Source: Chelatococcus reniformis
GTDB taxonomy: Bacteria; Pseudomonadota; Alphaproteobacteria; Rhizobiales; Beijerinckiaceae
DNA: 64,000 nucleotides
Reading direction: 5' to 3'
Assembly: GCF_014640075.1 (NCBI RefSeq)
Contig: NZ_BMGG01000005.1
Location: forward strand, 473,186-537,185
Part shown: piece by piece, positions 53,061 through 61,150 of the stretch
How the letters are laid out: each line of letters begins with the position of its first letter
Position numbering within the stretch: the stretch's first letter is position 1
Notes under the pieces: generated by a model
Told to the model about the DNA's origin: nothing
The model's input: the letters and a program-made list of their open reading frames with translations, nothing else
Databases searched by the model: none
Translations under genes and position numbers: made by a program

Positions 53061-54716
53061 CTACGGCGTGTCGACGGCGGAGGCGCGGTTGCCGAGCTCG
53101 TCGACCAGCACGCGCGTGTTCTCGCTGTAGTCGATCGGCACGGCCACGAGGTGCACGCCGCCAGCCTGGAAACAGGCATCGAGAGTCGGCGCCAGTTCCG
53201 CCGCGGCACTGATGCGGTGCCCGTGCGCGCCGTAGGCGCTGGCGTAGGTGACGAAGTCGGGGTTGCCGAAGCTCATGCCGAAATCGGCAAAATGCTCGAC
53301 CGCCTGCTTCCAGCGGATCATGCCGAAGGCCGAATCGTCGATGATCAGCACGACGAGGTCGAGCCTCAGCCGCACGGCGGTTTCGAGCTCCTGGCTGTTC
53401 ATCATGAAGCCGCCGTCGCCGCATACGGCGAGCACGCGCCGCGTCGGGTCGATGAGCTTCGCGGCGATGGCGGAGGGCAGGCCTGCCCCCATCGTCGCCA
53501 GGGCGTTGTCGAGCAGGAGGGTGTTGGCGGTATGCGTGCGGTAGTTGCGCGCGAACCAGATCTTGTACATGCCGTTGTCGAGGCACACGATGCCGTCGTC
53601 CGGCATGGCCGCGCGGACGTCGTGTACGAGCCGTTGCGGCGTCACGGGGAACCCGTCGGCGGTGGCGCGCTCGTTGACCCGGGCGAGGATCGTCTCGCGC
53701 AGCGCCAGCATGCCGCGGTCGGGCCTCAATCGGCCGCCCAGGCGGTCGGCCAACGCCGTGACGCTGGCACCGATGTCGCCGGTGAGCTCTGCGTCCGGGT
53801 AGAACACCTCCTCGACGGTGGCGGAGCCGTAGCCGATGTGGACGACCTTGCGGCCACCGAGGGCGCGGCCCATCAGGAACGGCGGCTTCTCCACCGTGTC
53901 GTGCCCGACGGCGATGATCAGGTCGGCGCGGTCGATCGCGTCGTGCACGTAGTCGCGCTCGGTGAGCGCCGCCGTGCCGAGGTAGAGGTCCGAACTGCCG
54001 GTGACGGCGCCCTTGCCCATCTGGGTGTTGAAGAACGGGATTCCCATGCGGCGGACGAAATCGGAGAGCGGTCCGACCAGCCGCGGGCGGTTGCCGGCGG
54101 CACCGATCATCACGAGGGGGCACTTGGCGTCGGCAATCATGCGGGCGACGCGTTCGACCGCCGCGGGCGCCGGCAGCGGCCGCTCAATCGGGTGGGGCGG
54201 CACCAGCGCCGCGTCCGCTGCCTCGGCGGCAATGTCCTCGGGAAGCTCCAGGTGCACGGGGCCGGGGCGTTCGTCCACGGCGAGACGAAAGGCTTCGCGC
54301 ACGATCGTCGGGATGGCGACAGCGGCCACGATCTGGCGGGTCATCTTGGTCAGGGGCCGCATGGCGCCGACGATGTCGACGATCTGAAAGCGCGCCTGCC
54401 GGGCGCTCTTGATCGGCTTTTGGCCGGTGATCATCAACATGGGCATGGCGCCGAGGTGCGCATAGGCGGCCCCGGTCGTGAAGTTGAGCGCGCCAGGCCC
54501 CAGCGTCGACAGACACACGCCGGGTTGCCCGGTCAGCCGGCCCTGCGTGGCCGCCATGAAGGCGGCGGCCTGCTCGTGCCGCGTCAGCACCAGCTCGATC
54601 TTCGAGCGACGCAGCGACTCGACCACGTCCAGGTTCTCTTCGCCCGGGATGCCGAAGATGCGCTCGACACCCTCGTTCTCGAGCGCCGCAACAAGAAGAT
54701 CGGAGCCCTTCGCCAT
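53061..54716 (-). CDS. AlsS-like ThDP enzyme (acetolactate synthase large-subunit type)
   Basis: A 551-residue thiamine-diphosphate enzyme most like catabolic acetolactate synthases. The ThDP-activating Glu is in LTRHEQAAAFMAATQGRL, followed by LGPGALNFTTGAAYAHLGAM; the Mg/ThDP motif is VCGDGGFMMNSQELETAVRL…DDSAFGMIRWKQ, as in AlsS. There is no adjacent ilvH small subunit, so it is probably not the biosynthetic enzyme. Next to a CoA-transferase, a crotonase and an aldehyde dehydrogenase it could decarboxylate or ligate a 2-oxoacid. The ATG at 54716 has GGAGGGAC upstream. Confidence 0.88.
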   Translation of the reverse strand: MAKGSDLLVAALENEGVERIFGIPGEENLDVVESLRRSKIELVLTRHEQAAAFMAATQGRLTGQPGVCLSTLGPGALNFTTGAAYAHLGAMPMLMITGQKPIKSARQARFQIVDIVGAMRPLTKMTRQIVAAVAIPTIVREAFRLAVDERPGPVHLELPEDIAAEAADAALVPPHPIERPLPAPAAVERVARMIADAKCPLVMIGAAGNRPRLVGPLSDFVRRMGIPFFNTQMGKGAVTGSSDLYLGTAALTERDYVHDAIDRADLIIAVGHDTVEKPPFLMGRALGGRKVVHIGYGSATVEEVFYPDAELTGDIGASVTALADRLGGRLRPDRGMLALRETILARVNERATADGFPVTPQRLVHDVRAAMPDDGIVCLDNGMYKIWFARNYRTHTANTLLLDNALATMGAGLPSAIAAKLIDPTRRVLAVCGDGGFMMNSQELETAVRLRLDLVVLIIDDSAFGMIRWKQAVEHFADFGMSFGNPDFVTYASAYGAHGHRISAAAELAPTLDACFQAGGVHLVAVPIDYSENTRVLVDELGNRASAVDTP

Positions 54717-54938
54717 GGTGTCCCTCCAGCTGCTGCCCGCGCCGGCTGGTCCGGCGCCCCGATGCGGGATCCACCCACCTCACAGGAGCAGGCTGCCACC
54801 TATATGGTGCGGACGTCATGTCTTCGATGGCTGCGGGCTCGCCCAGATGTAAAGCGGCCCCGTCGCTGGCTCGAGCGGCGGAGCCCGCCGCGTCGCTCGA
54901 TCTACAGGTCGGGCTGTGTGCTGGGCCAAAGCTGCCCG

Positions 54939-57185
54939 TCAGCGCGCTCCCATGCCGATCGCTCCGTCGCGGGCGAGCGCCTGGAGCTCCGCGTCGGCGA
55001 GGCCAAGGGTCTCGCGCAGCACCTCGCCCGTGTGCTCGCCGAGCGTCGGCGCGGGCCGGTGCGCCGGGGGCGCCAGGCCGTCGATGGCGAACGGCGGCTT
55101 GGGCACGATGTGCTCGCCGACATAGCGGCGCTCCAGGCGCCGCCAATAGCCGGCGGCCAGGAGATGGGGATCATCGAGCAGGGTGTGTGCGGGAATGACG
55201 GCCCCGGCGGCAATGCCGGCCGCCTGCATAGCCTCCGCTGCGGCGGCGGGCGATCGGTCCGCCGCCCATCCGCCGAGCAGGGCGGCCAGCCTGTCGGCAT
55301 CTGCCGCGGCAGATGGGTTCAAGCCGGCTTCACGCAGGAAGGCGGCGAGAGCCTCGCCGTCGACGACGTCGACCGCGATCCAACTGTCCTCGGCGGCGCA
55401 CGGCAGGCAGCCGCGCCAGAACGCGGCGGCGCGGCGGCTGCCGTTGCGCGCGGGCGCTTCGCCCGTCACCGACTGCGCCACGATGGCGTCGGCGGCGAGC
55501 TGGAACAGGCTCTCCACCTGCGACAGGTCGACGGTCGTGCCGCCGGTGACCGGCCGGCCATAGAGCGCCGTCAGCGAGCCGATGGCGGCATAGATGCCGG
55601 CGATCGGATCGCCGTAGGCGATGTGCTGCAAGCACGGAGCCCAGTCTGCCGCCCCGTTGACGAAGCAGAAGCCGGAGGCCTGCTCCGTGGTCGAGCCGTA
55701 GGCGCGAAAGCCTGACCACGGCCCGGAGCTGCCGAAGGCGCCCATGGAGACATAGACGAGATCCGGATTGATGCGCGCCAACGCGTCGGCCGACAGGCCG
55801 AGCCGGTCCAGCACGCCGGGGGCATAATTCTCGATCAGCAGATCGGCCTCCGGGGCCAGCCGCCGCAGGATCTCGCAGCCGCGCTCGTCGCGCAGGTCGA
55901 GCGTGATGCCGCGCTTGTTGCGGTTCATGGCGTTGAAGTTCGACCGGATCTCGTACGGGGGCGGCTCGCCGGCCTCCGGTCCGTTCCAGCCGCGCCACCA
56001 ATCCGGGTGGGTGCAGCCCTCCACCTTGATCACGTCGGCGCCGAGGTCCGCGTAGTGGCGGCCGCACAGGGGGCCAGACCAGCCCATGGATAGATCGAGG
56101 ACGCGGACGCCCGCGAGCGGGCCGGCGCCATCCGGCGTGGACCGCCTCGGCGTGGGGGCACCCGGGCCTCCGCGCGCGTGCAGGCGGAACGGCGTGGCCG
56201 GACCCTCGAAGGCGGGGACAGTGCCGTTGAACGTGGCGAAGCTGTCGCGGTCGCGCCAATGCGGCGTTCGCAGCAATTCGGCCATGGTCGGCACGGGCCC
56301 CATCGGCACCCGTCGCTTCTGACCCTCGAGCAACAGATAGACGGAGGAATAATTCAGGAGTGCCGGTGCGAGCAGGGCGTCGACCTCGTCGGCCGCGGCC
56401 ATGCGCTGGTCGGTCGTCGCGTAGGCGGGGTCGCGGCCCACGCTGGACAGGCCGATCATGTCGCATAGCGCCTGCCACTGCTGCGGCGTCAGCGCCGTGA
56501 CGCCGATCCAGCCATCGCTGGCGCGGTAGATCGTCTGCGGATAGGTGGGGCTGAACCGGTTGATGCCGCGCCGGATCGCCGCCACCGCATCGTGGGCGAA
56601 GCCCGGCCCGCTGTTTTCCGTGAGGCAGATATAGGCCTCGAGCACGGACAGGTCGACGCGCGCGGCCGCTCGGCCCTGGCGGCGGCCGATCAGGGCCGCC
56701 AGTGTCGCGATATAGGCGGTGGCGCCGGCGACGATCTGCGGTGCATGGCCCTGCGGCAGGGTCGGCGGGCCACCGATCGGCCCAAAGGAATAGGCGAGCC
56801 CGCTCATGGCCTGGACCACGCCGTCGCTCCCGTGCCATCCGGCATAGGGGCCGGTCTCGCCGAACCAGGTCAACGCCAGCAGCAGCGGTCGGCGCTTCAT
56901 GCCGGCGACGATCGCCTGCGCCCTGGCAATGTCGGCTGGTGTCTGGCCGGCGATGACGAGATCGGGCTCGAGCGAGACGGGCACGCCGTCCGCAAACTCC
57001 TTGTGGCTGTCGAGCCAGGCCCCGTAGGCCGCGGACGCAGCGCCACCGAAACCGACATGGCCATTGTCCGGCACATAGCTCCTGATCACCTGCGCGCCGT
57101 GCTGGGCGAAGAGCTTTCCGCAATAGCGGGTGGCGATATCGCCTGAAACTTCCAGGACTGTAAGATCCGACAGCGGCGCGGTCAT
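54939..57185 (-). CDS. Tandem-domain CaiB/BaiF (family III) CoA-transferase
   Basis: A 748-residue protein made of two family III CoA-transferase repeats. The first (about 1-345) starts SDLTVLEVSGDIATRYCGKL and has a shortened N-lobe; its active-site region is ARVDLSVLEAYIC. The second (about 355-748) is complete: LAGVRVLDLSMGWSGPLCGR, DLGADVIKVEG, NKRGITLDLRDERGCEILRR, then TTVDLSQVESLFQ. Such proteins move CoA between carboxylates by a mixed-anhydride path. Single-domain forms work as interlocked dimers, and the fusion may replace that dimer. It is the first gene of the minus-strand catabolic group. Confidence 0.9.
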   Translation of the reverse strand: MTAPLSDLTVLEVSGDIATRYCGKLFAQHGAQVIRSYVPDNGHVGFGGAASAAYGAWLDSHKEFADGVPVSLEPDLVIAGQTPADIARAQAIVAGMKRRPLLLALTWFGETGPYAGWHGSDGVVQAMSGLAYSFGPIGGPPTLPQGHAPQIVAGATAYIATLAALIGRRQGRAAARVDLSVLEAYICLTENSGPGFAHDAVAAIRRGINRFSPTYPQTIYRASDGWIGVTALTPQQWQALCDMIGLSSVGRDPAYATTDQRMAAADEVDALLAPALLNYSSVYLLLEGQKRRVPMGPVPTMAELLRTPHWRDRDSFATFNGTVPAFEGPATPFRLHARGGPGAPTPRRSTPDGAGPLAGVRVLDLSMGWSGPLCGRHYADLGADVIKVEGCTHPDWWRGWNGPEAGEPPPYEIRSNFNAMNRNKRGITLDLRDERGCEILRRLAPEADLLIENYAPGVLDRLGLSADALARINPDLVYVSMGAFGSSGPWSGFRAYGSTTEQASGFCFVNGAADWAPCLQHIAYGDPIAGIYAAIGSLTALYGRPVTGGTTVDLSQVESLFQLAADAIVAQSVTGEAPARNGSRRAAAFWRGCLPCAAEDSWIAVDVVDGEALAAFLREAGLNPSAAADADRLAALLGGWAADRSPAAAAEAMQAAGIAAGAVIPAHTLLDDPHLLAAGYWRRLERRYVGEHIVPKPPFAIDGLAPPAHRPAPTLGEHTGEVLRETLGLADAELQALARDGAIGMGAR

Positions 57186-57538
57186 CAACGAGGGCCCCCC
57201 ACGAGTTGTGCGGCAAGACTGGCAGATCGCGAAGTGCGATCAATACCGGCAGGCGACCGTCGCGTATGTCGCGAACGCAGGCGCCAGGCAACGCGCTCAA
57301 CAGGCAAAATTGCGGAATATTGTGCAATTGCGAAATAAAACGAATGCGGATCGACCGCCCCTCACCGCAAGCTCGCAGGTGTGCCCAGGCAGACGTTTGC
57401 GCGCTCGGCCCCGACCGAACCGACTGCTCAGGATTCAATCAACGGCAGGAACAGAATCGGGTGGAGCTCCGTTGCCGAGGTCCAGGCACGTGCCCGGGCG
57501 CGAGGCTGCCCGAGGGGCGGCTGCTAATGAGGTAAACA
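57186..57538. other. Divergent promoter region with an AT-rich core
   Basis: A 353-base gap between the CoA-transferase and PRC-barrel genes. At 57300-57350 an AT-rich core holds the direct repeat AATTGCG (57308-57314 and 57326-57332), helically phased at 18 bases around GAATATT. It is a possible regulator site for the CoA-transferase group. The right half contains the EcfG-like promoter annotated separately. Confidence 0.45.
57448..57473 (+). promoter_or_regulatory. EcfG-type general-stress promoter
   Basis: GGAAC, a 17-base spacer, then CGTT: an exact fit to the consensus GGAAC-N16/17-CGTT used by the alphaproteobacterial EcfG sigma factor. It lies 65 bases before the start of the PRC-barrel gene, a family often in the general stress regulon. 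Confidence 0.6.
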
Positions 57539-57934
57539 ATGCGTACGACCGCCCTTGCTCTCGCGCTCGCTTTTGCCGTGTCTCCGGCCATCGCGCAGAC
57601 AGCTCCGACGCCAGCGAACGAACCGTCGTTCATCACCGTCGACCGGGCCTCGGCCCTCGGCAGCAGCCTCAAGGGGCTGAACGTCCGTAACGCTGCCGAC
57701 GAAAACGTGGGGGAGGTCGAGGATATCGTCATCCAAGGGACGACGCTGCCGGCCTATATCCTGTCCGTGGGTGGCTTCCTTGGGATGGGTACCCACTACG
57801 TCGCAGTGCGTCCGTCGGCCCTGGCAATCACCTGGGACGAGACGAACAAAAAGTGGAACGCGCGGATCAACGCCACGAAAGATCAGCTGAAGGCCGCTCC
57901 GCAGTTCAAATACGAGGGGCGCTTCGCAAAGTAG
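57539..57934 (+). CDS. Secreted PRC-barrel domain protein
   Basis: A 131-residue periplasmic protein with a signal peptide (TTALALALAFAVSPAIAQ) and one PRC-barrel (SSLKGLNVRNAADENVGEVE, DIVIQGTTLPAYILSVGGFL, MGTHYVAVRPSALAI). PRC-barrels are small beta-barrels that mediate protein contacts. In Hyphomicrobiales such secreted forms are usually stress-induced. The EcfG-type promoter upstream supports that here. AATGAGGTAAAC provides the ribosome site. Confidence 0.88.
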   Translation: MRTTALALALAFAVSPAIAQTAPTPANEPSFITVDRASALGSSLKGLNVRNAADENVGEVEDIVIQGTTLPAYILSVGGFLGMGTHYVAVRPSALAITWDETNKKWNARINATKDQLKAAPQFKYEGRFAK

Positions 57935-58250
57935 CGCCGCGAAGAGTGAAGACCGGCCTGCCGGTTCGACGACGGGCCGGCGGCCGGTTGACGCATGATT
58001 GCGAGGTTCGCGGCGCCCGGCTTCTGAGGTCGGCATCGGCCAAGCCGCTCGCCCGGTCCCCAACAGCTGTGCGACATGCATAGCCGGTCGGCGAAGTCGG
58101 CGGCGGCAGCTGGAGCCCGCGATATCGGGCCCGGGCGTCGACCAGGTGCGCCGTCGCGGACGCCCACGCCTGCTCGCCCGACAACCGGAACTTTGTTGTT
58201 CGCGTTCGGCTTTCCATGCCGTTGCAGTTGTTGTTGAGAGGAGGCTCGAA
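57935..58250. other. Intergenic region before csbD-like gene
   Basis: A 316-base gap. Inverted repeats of the kind ACCGGC...GCCGGT near 57950-57990 could terminate the PRC-barrel transcript. GGAAC at about 58187 lacks a well-spaced CGTT partner. No gene is seen. Confidence 0.4.
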
Positions 58251-58442
58251 ATGGGTAGCACAGCGGACAAGGTTTCCGGTGCGGCGAACAAGGCGGCCGG
58301 AAAGATCAAGGAGAAGACCGGCGAGGCGGTGGGCTCCGACGAGCTGCGCGCGAAGGGCGCTGCTCAGCAGGTCAAGGGTGAAGCCCAACAGGCCCTCGGC
58401 AAGGGCAAGGATGCGGTCAAGAGCACCGTGGACAAGGTCTAA
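58251..58442 (+). CDS. CsbD family stress-response protein
   Basis: A 63-residue hydrophilic helical protein: MGSTADKVSGAANKAAGKIK then KTGEAVGSDELRAKGAAQQV and a Lys-rich end. This is the CsbD family, members of which are induced by the general stress response (sigma-B in Bacillus, EcfG regulon in Alphaproteobacteria). The molecular role is unknown. The ribosome site is GAGAGGAGGCTC. It shares the stress theme with the PRC-barrel gene upstream. Confidence 0.9.
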   Translation: MGSTADKVSGAANKAAGKIKEKTGEAVGSDELRAKGAAQQVKGEAQQALGKGKDAVKSTVDKV

Positions 58443-58494
58443 GCGCCCGGCCGGTCGACGCCTGCTCCTTACGCATACGGCTTGTCGCAAGATG

Positions 58495-58521
58495 GAACCG
58501 TTTTGGCGGAACCGTTTTGGA
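58495..58521. repeat. Direct repeat GGAACCGTTTTGG x2
   Basis: Two perfect 13-base copies (58495-58507 and 58509-58521) separated by one base, between the CsbD gene and the convergent small gene. It could be a regulator site or a slippage product. Confidence 0.5.
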
Positions 58522-58622
58522 TTAGACGCATTCACGCATCGGGTTCGGTCGGTCCCTCCTTACCAAATTCCGCAAGCCGGCGGCGCCTCTTCATTCCAGG
58601 TGTCGCCGGCTTGGCGCGTAGC

Positions 58623-58874
58623 CTAGCCATCTTCCTCGACCTCATCGTCCGGCCCGGGCTCGCGTTGCTTCGGTCCCGGCACCCCGAGCGTCTCACGGGT
58701 CAGCTTGCGTGCCTCGTGCGCCTCCGGCCCATCGAGCAGTATCCAAAGCCGGTCGATCGTCTCGCGGCCGTGGTCGCCTTCGGGCATCCGGTGGTCGATG
58801 AGGATCTCCTGGGCGGTCCGGATGATCTCGTCCTCGGCCTTCAAGGCCAGGCGCATGAGCTCTGTTCGGTTCAT
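58623..58874 (-). CDS. Small acidic hypothetical protein
   Basis: An 83-residue protein, MNRTELMRLALKAEDEIIRT then EILIDHRMPEGDHGRETIDR, with a charged C-terminus. It is mainly helical. The start is supported by AAGGAG seven bases upstream, and its ATG overlaps the stop of the upstream gene (ATGA), so the two were a coupled pair. It is not a family I recognise. Similar short proteins occur in pairs with the neighbour type in Bradyrhizobiaceae-like genomes (inference). Confidence 0.6.
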   Translation of the reverse strand: MNRTELMRLALKAEDEIIRTAQEILIDHRMPEGDHGRETIDRLWILLDGPEAHEARKLTRETLGVPGPKQREPGPDDEVEEDG

Positions 58875-59357
58875 CGGCGGCTCCTTGCGATATAGGTTAG
58901 CCATTCACCCACAAGGTGCGTCAGCTGATCGAGTTCCATCGCCTCGGCCGAGCCTTCGAGACAGCCGTGCAATTCCTCGATCCGGACCTCGGCCGCCGCA
59001 TAGGTGTCCGGCGTTGCCACGTAGAGAATCCTGTGGCGGCGATCCTGGAAGCGGACGAGTTCGGCGTGACGCCGCCGATCGTCTCGCGCCGCCTCGTACT
59101 CGGCGGGCGTGATGGCCGGGCGCATCTCGTTCCAGGCCGAGTGCGCCGCCGCCTTCGCCGACTTGAGCGAATCGACGCGGCACCCTCGATGGGCTCGGCC
59201 CCACAGCCCGATCTGCCATGACCATGCGGCGACGCCAGGCGGCGCCTCGCGGTGCCAGTAGATGCGGCCGATGCACTCCCCATGCTCGTCGATCACGAGC
59301 CAGTCGTCCTTGTCGCGGCTGTCGGCCCAAGGTGCGGCGCAGGCGAAGCTGGGGCAA
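58871..59357 (-). pseudogene. Hypothetical protein gene with a one-base frameshift near its start
   Basis: The main frame (DSRDKDDWLVIDEHGECIGR, HREAPPGVAAWSWQIGLWG, and an end reading HLVGEWLTYIARSRR) looks coding but has no start codon before the conserved part. A good ribosome site (GGAGG) and a TTG start (59357) lie upstream in another frame, reading MPQLRLRRT. Removing one A of the AA at 59329-59330 joins them as MPQLRLRRTWADSRDKDDWL, a typical N-terminus for these short proteins. So this is either a recent frameshift or a sequencing error. The stop overlaps the next gene by 4 bases. Confidence 0.65.
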
Positions 59358-59667
59358 ATCTGCGACCTCCGGTGGCTGGCGGTTCCAGCGTTTGATGTTC
59401 GGCTTTTGTTCTCATTCCATCGCGGGCCGATCTCAAGACGTCTCTGTTGTTTTCCCCAGGTGAGGGTTCGGATCCGACGCTCCAGGCGCGGCGGCACGGC
59501 TTCCTGACGTTTCCGCCGCCGCGGTGCGCGCCGCGCTCGGAACGGGGCTTGCATGCCAAGGTGGCCACGACAAGGAGAATGGCGTGTCCTGCGGAACGAG
59601 CGACGCTCGCCGGGAACCTCCGGCGGCCGAAGACCATTCTGGTCGTGGATTGGAGGTCGGTGCACCT
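59358..59667. other. Intergenic region
   Basis: A 310-base gap. GGAAC at 59613-59617 followed after 17 bases by CATT is a one-mismatch EcfG-like promoter in front of the small gene at 59668. No gene is called. Confidence 0.35.
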
Positions 59668-59781
59668 ATGAGGGATGACGAGATTTGGGCGTTTGAGAGG
59701 AAGCTTCGATCAGAGGGAGCACCGTCATACGACGGCGTGCTCGACGCGGCTCGCGAGCATTCAGGCGAGACGATTTCGTGA
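59668..59781 (+). CDS. 37-residue ORF coupled to the lipase-like gene
   Basis: MRDDEIWAFERKLRSEGAPS and a short acidic end. GGAGG lies upstream of the ATG, and its stop overlaps the GTG of the next gene (GTGA). It may be a real small protein or a leader that couples translation. No family is recognised. Confidence 0.4.
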   Translation: MRDDEIWAFERKLRSEGAPSYDGVLDAAREHSGETIS

Positions 59782-60299
59782 GGTTCCTTCGCGTCTTAGC
59801 CGCTGGTTTGGCCGCGGTTGTGTGCGTGTGTATCGTTTTCCCCGGTACCAGCCACGCGCAATCCACGCACCGTTATGCAGCGCATGCGCGAGGCGGCACG
59901 CATCTGTATGTTTTGCTCGGCCTCGGCAACAATTCGCCCGGGCTCGCCGAATTCGGCGACCGCATGCAGCGCGCCGGCGTCGGCACCACGGTTGCCAATC
60001 ATAGCTATGGGCCATTGCTCGCGCAGGAAGCGATCGCCGAATACCGAAGCGGCCGCACAAGCTCGATCAAGATCGTCGGCCATTCGCTGGGCGGCAGCGC
60101 CGCCGCCCGTATGGCTGCCGCGCTTGCACGGGCTGGCGTGCCGGTGCAGCTTCTCGTGACGCTCGATCCGGTTGGAGGATCAGCACCGTCTTCGAATGTG
60201 CGGCGGTACGCGAATTTTGTGCCCCGAACTGGTGAAGATCATTTCACGATGATCGCGGGACGCATGCCGGAGCTGTACGCTTACGTGCTCGGCCGGTGA
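59778..60299 (+). CDS. Secreted lipase-like alpha/beta hydrolase
   Basis: A 173-residue exported protein beginning at a GTG. The signal peptide (RVLAAGLAAVVCVCIVFPGT then SHAQ) is followed by a minimal alpha/beta-hydrolase. The nucleophile elbow is SIKIVGHSLGGSAAARMAAAL, an Asp sits in LVTLDPVGGS, and a His in TGEDHFTMIAG, so a Ser-Asp-His triad is possible. Upstream GLGNNSPGLAEFGDRM corresponds to the first strand and oxyanion loop. It is short for a lipase, and its substrate is unknown. Confidence 0.8.
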   Translation: MRFLRVLAAGLAAVVCVCIVFPGTSHAQSTHRYAAHARGGTHLYVLLGLGNNSPGLAEFGDRMQRAGVGTTVANHSYGPLLAQEAIAEYRSGRTSSIKIVGHSLGGSAAARMAAALARAGVPVQLLVTLDPVGGSAPSSNVRRYANFVPRTGEDHFTMIAGRMPELYAYVLGR

Positions 60300-60513
60300 G
60301 ATCGGCCGTCTTGGGCGAGGCCCCCGATCGTGGGCGAACCGCACCCCGATACCGCATGCCGCACAAGAGCGCGGCCGGTGACGGTCGGCGTCTCGGATGG
60401 ATTTCCGCGCCAAAAAGCGTCGATGGGTGGGTTCGTCTGCGAAGTCAGCCGACGCCGTGCGATGTCGAATGCGACCAAGGGAACTGATCAGTTCGCGTTG
60501 GTGAAGCAGGCGT

Positions 60514-60777
60514 CTAGTTCCCCCTTTCGGGGCCGTCGAGCGCATCCGCTCGGGCGATCTCCCGGATCGTGTGTTCGAGGCGGTTCACTGCGCCTTCGAC
60601 CTGGTTGATCGCGATCGTGAGGTCCCTTCGGTCGTCGGAATCGAGGGAGGCCGATCGGGCCTGTGCGGCGCTCCTGCGCAAAACGGCCAGGATCTCATAG
60701 GCTTTGACAAACAGCAGGAAGAGCAACGCGAGGCTGCCGGTCAGGACCCATTCTGTGAAGGTCTCGGGGAGTCTCAT
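60514..60777 (-). CDS. Small membrane-anchored coiled-coil protein
   Basis: An 87-residue protein with one N-terminal transmembrane helix (EWVLTGSLALLFLLFVKAYE) and a charged helical tail with heptad-like spacing (DLTIAINQVEGAVNRLEHTI). It would anchor in the inner membrane with a cytosolic coil. The ribosome site is weak. There is no family name. Confidence 0.55.
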   Translation of the reverse strand: MRLPETFTEWVLTGSLALLFLLFVKAYEILAVLRRSAAQARSASLDSDDRRDLTIAINQVEGAVNRLEHTIREIARADALDGPERGN

Positions 60778-61080
60778 TTACCGGAACGCATCTTCGCCGC
60801 CACCATTGACGATGTCACCGATACCATCGATTTCGCCAAGATCCACTACGACGTCAGCGACACCGTGATCCTGGTCACCGGGCGCGCCCCTGGCCGGAAG
60901 CGCGCTGGCTGGGATCTCCTCGACGATGTTGTCCGTCCGGCGCCGGTTCGACAAATACGCGGAGTACGAGGCCCGCTCTGCGAGGGCCGGCGGTGGTGGC
61001 CGGTGCCGCGAGGCAGCCTGCGCTTTCGGCTTGGACGTGGCGTGCGCTCTGCTCTTTGGACGTGACCTACGGTAATACCC
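60778..61080 (+). pseudogene. Possible frameshifted gene remnant
   Basis: On the plus strand the frame reading IFAATIDDVTDTIDFAKIHY and DVSDTVILVTGRAPGRKRAG has very GC-rich third positions and looks coding, but has no start codon. Near 60925 the coding look moves to another frame (VRRRFDKYAEYEARSARAG). This suggests a truncated and frameshifted gene. The minus-strand frame over the same bases lacks codon bias. No family is recognised. Confidence 0.3.
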
Positions 61081-61150
61081 GAAGCGAGGGGCCGAATAGC
61101 AAAGTACGAAGAAAATGACGAGAGGCGTGGCGCAGAGATGAACGTTTTTT

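Noticed and set aside
52293-55715. 1140-codon plus-strand frame across four minus-strand genes
   Set aside because: It spans several real genes and their gaps, is composed of His/Gly/Ala/Asp, and has no motif: a GC-bias artefact.
58187-58215. EcfG promoter before the CsbD gene
   Set aside because: GGAAC is present but no CGTT at 16-17 bases; the nearest CGTT is at the wrong distance.
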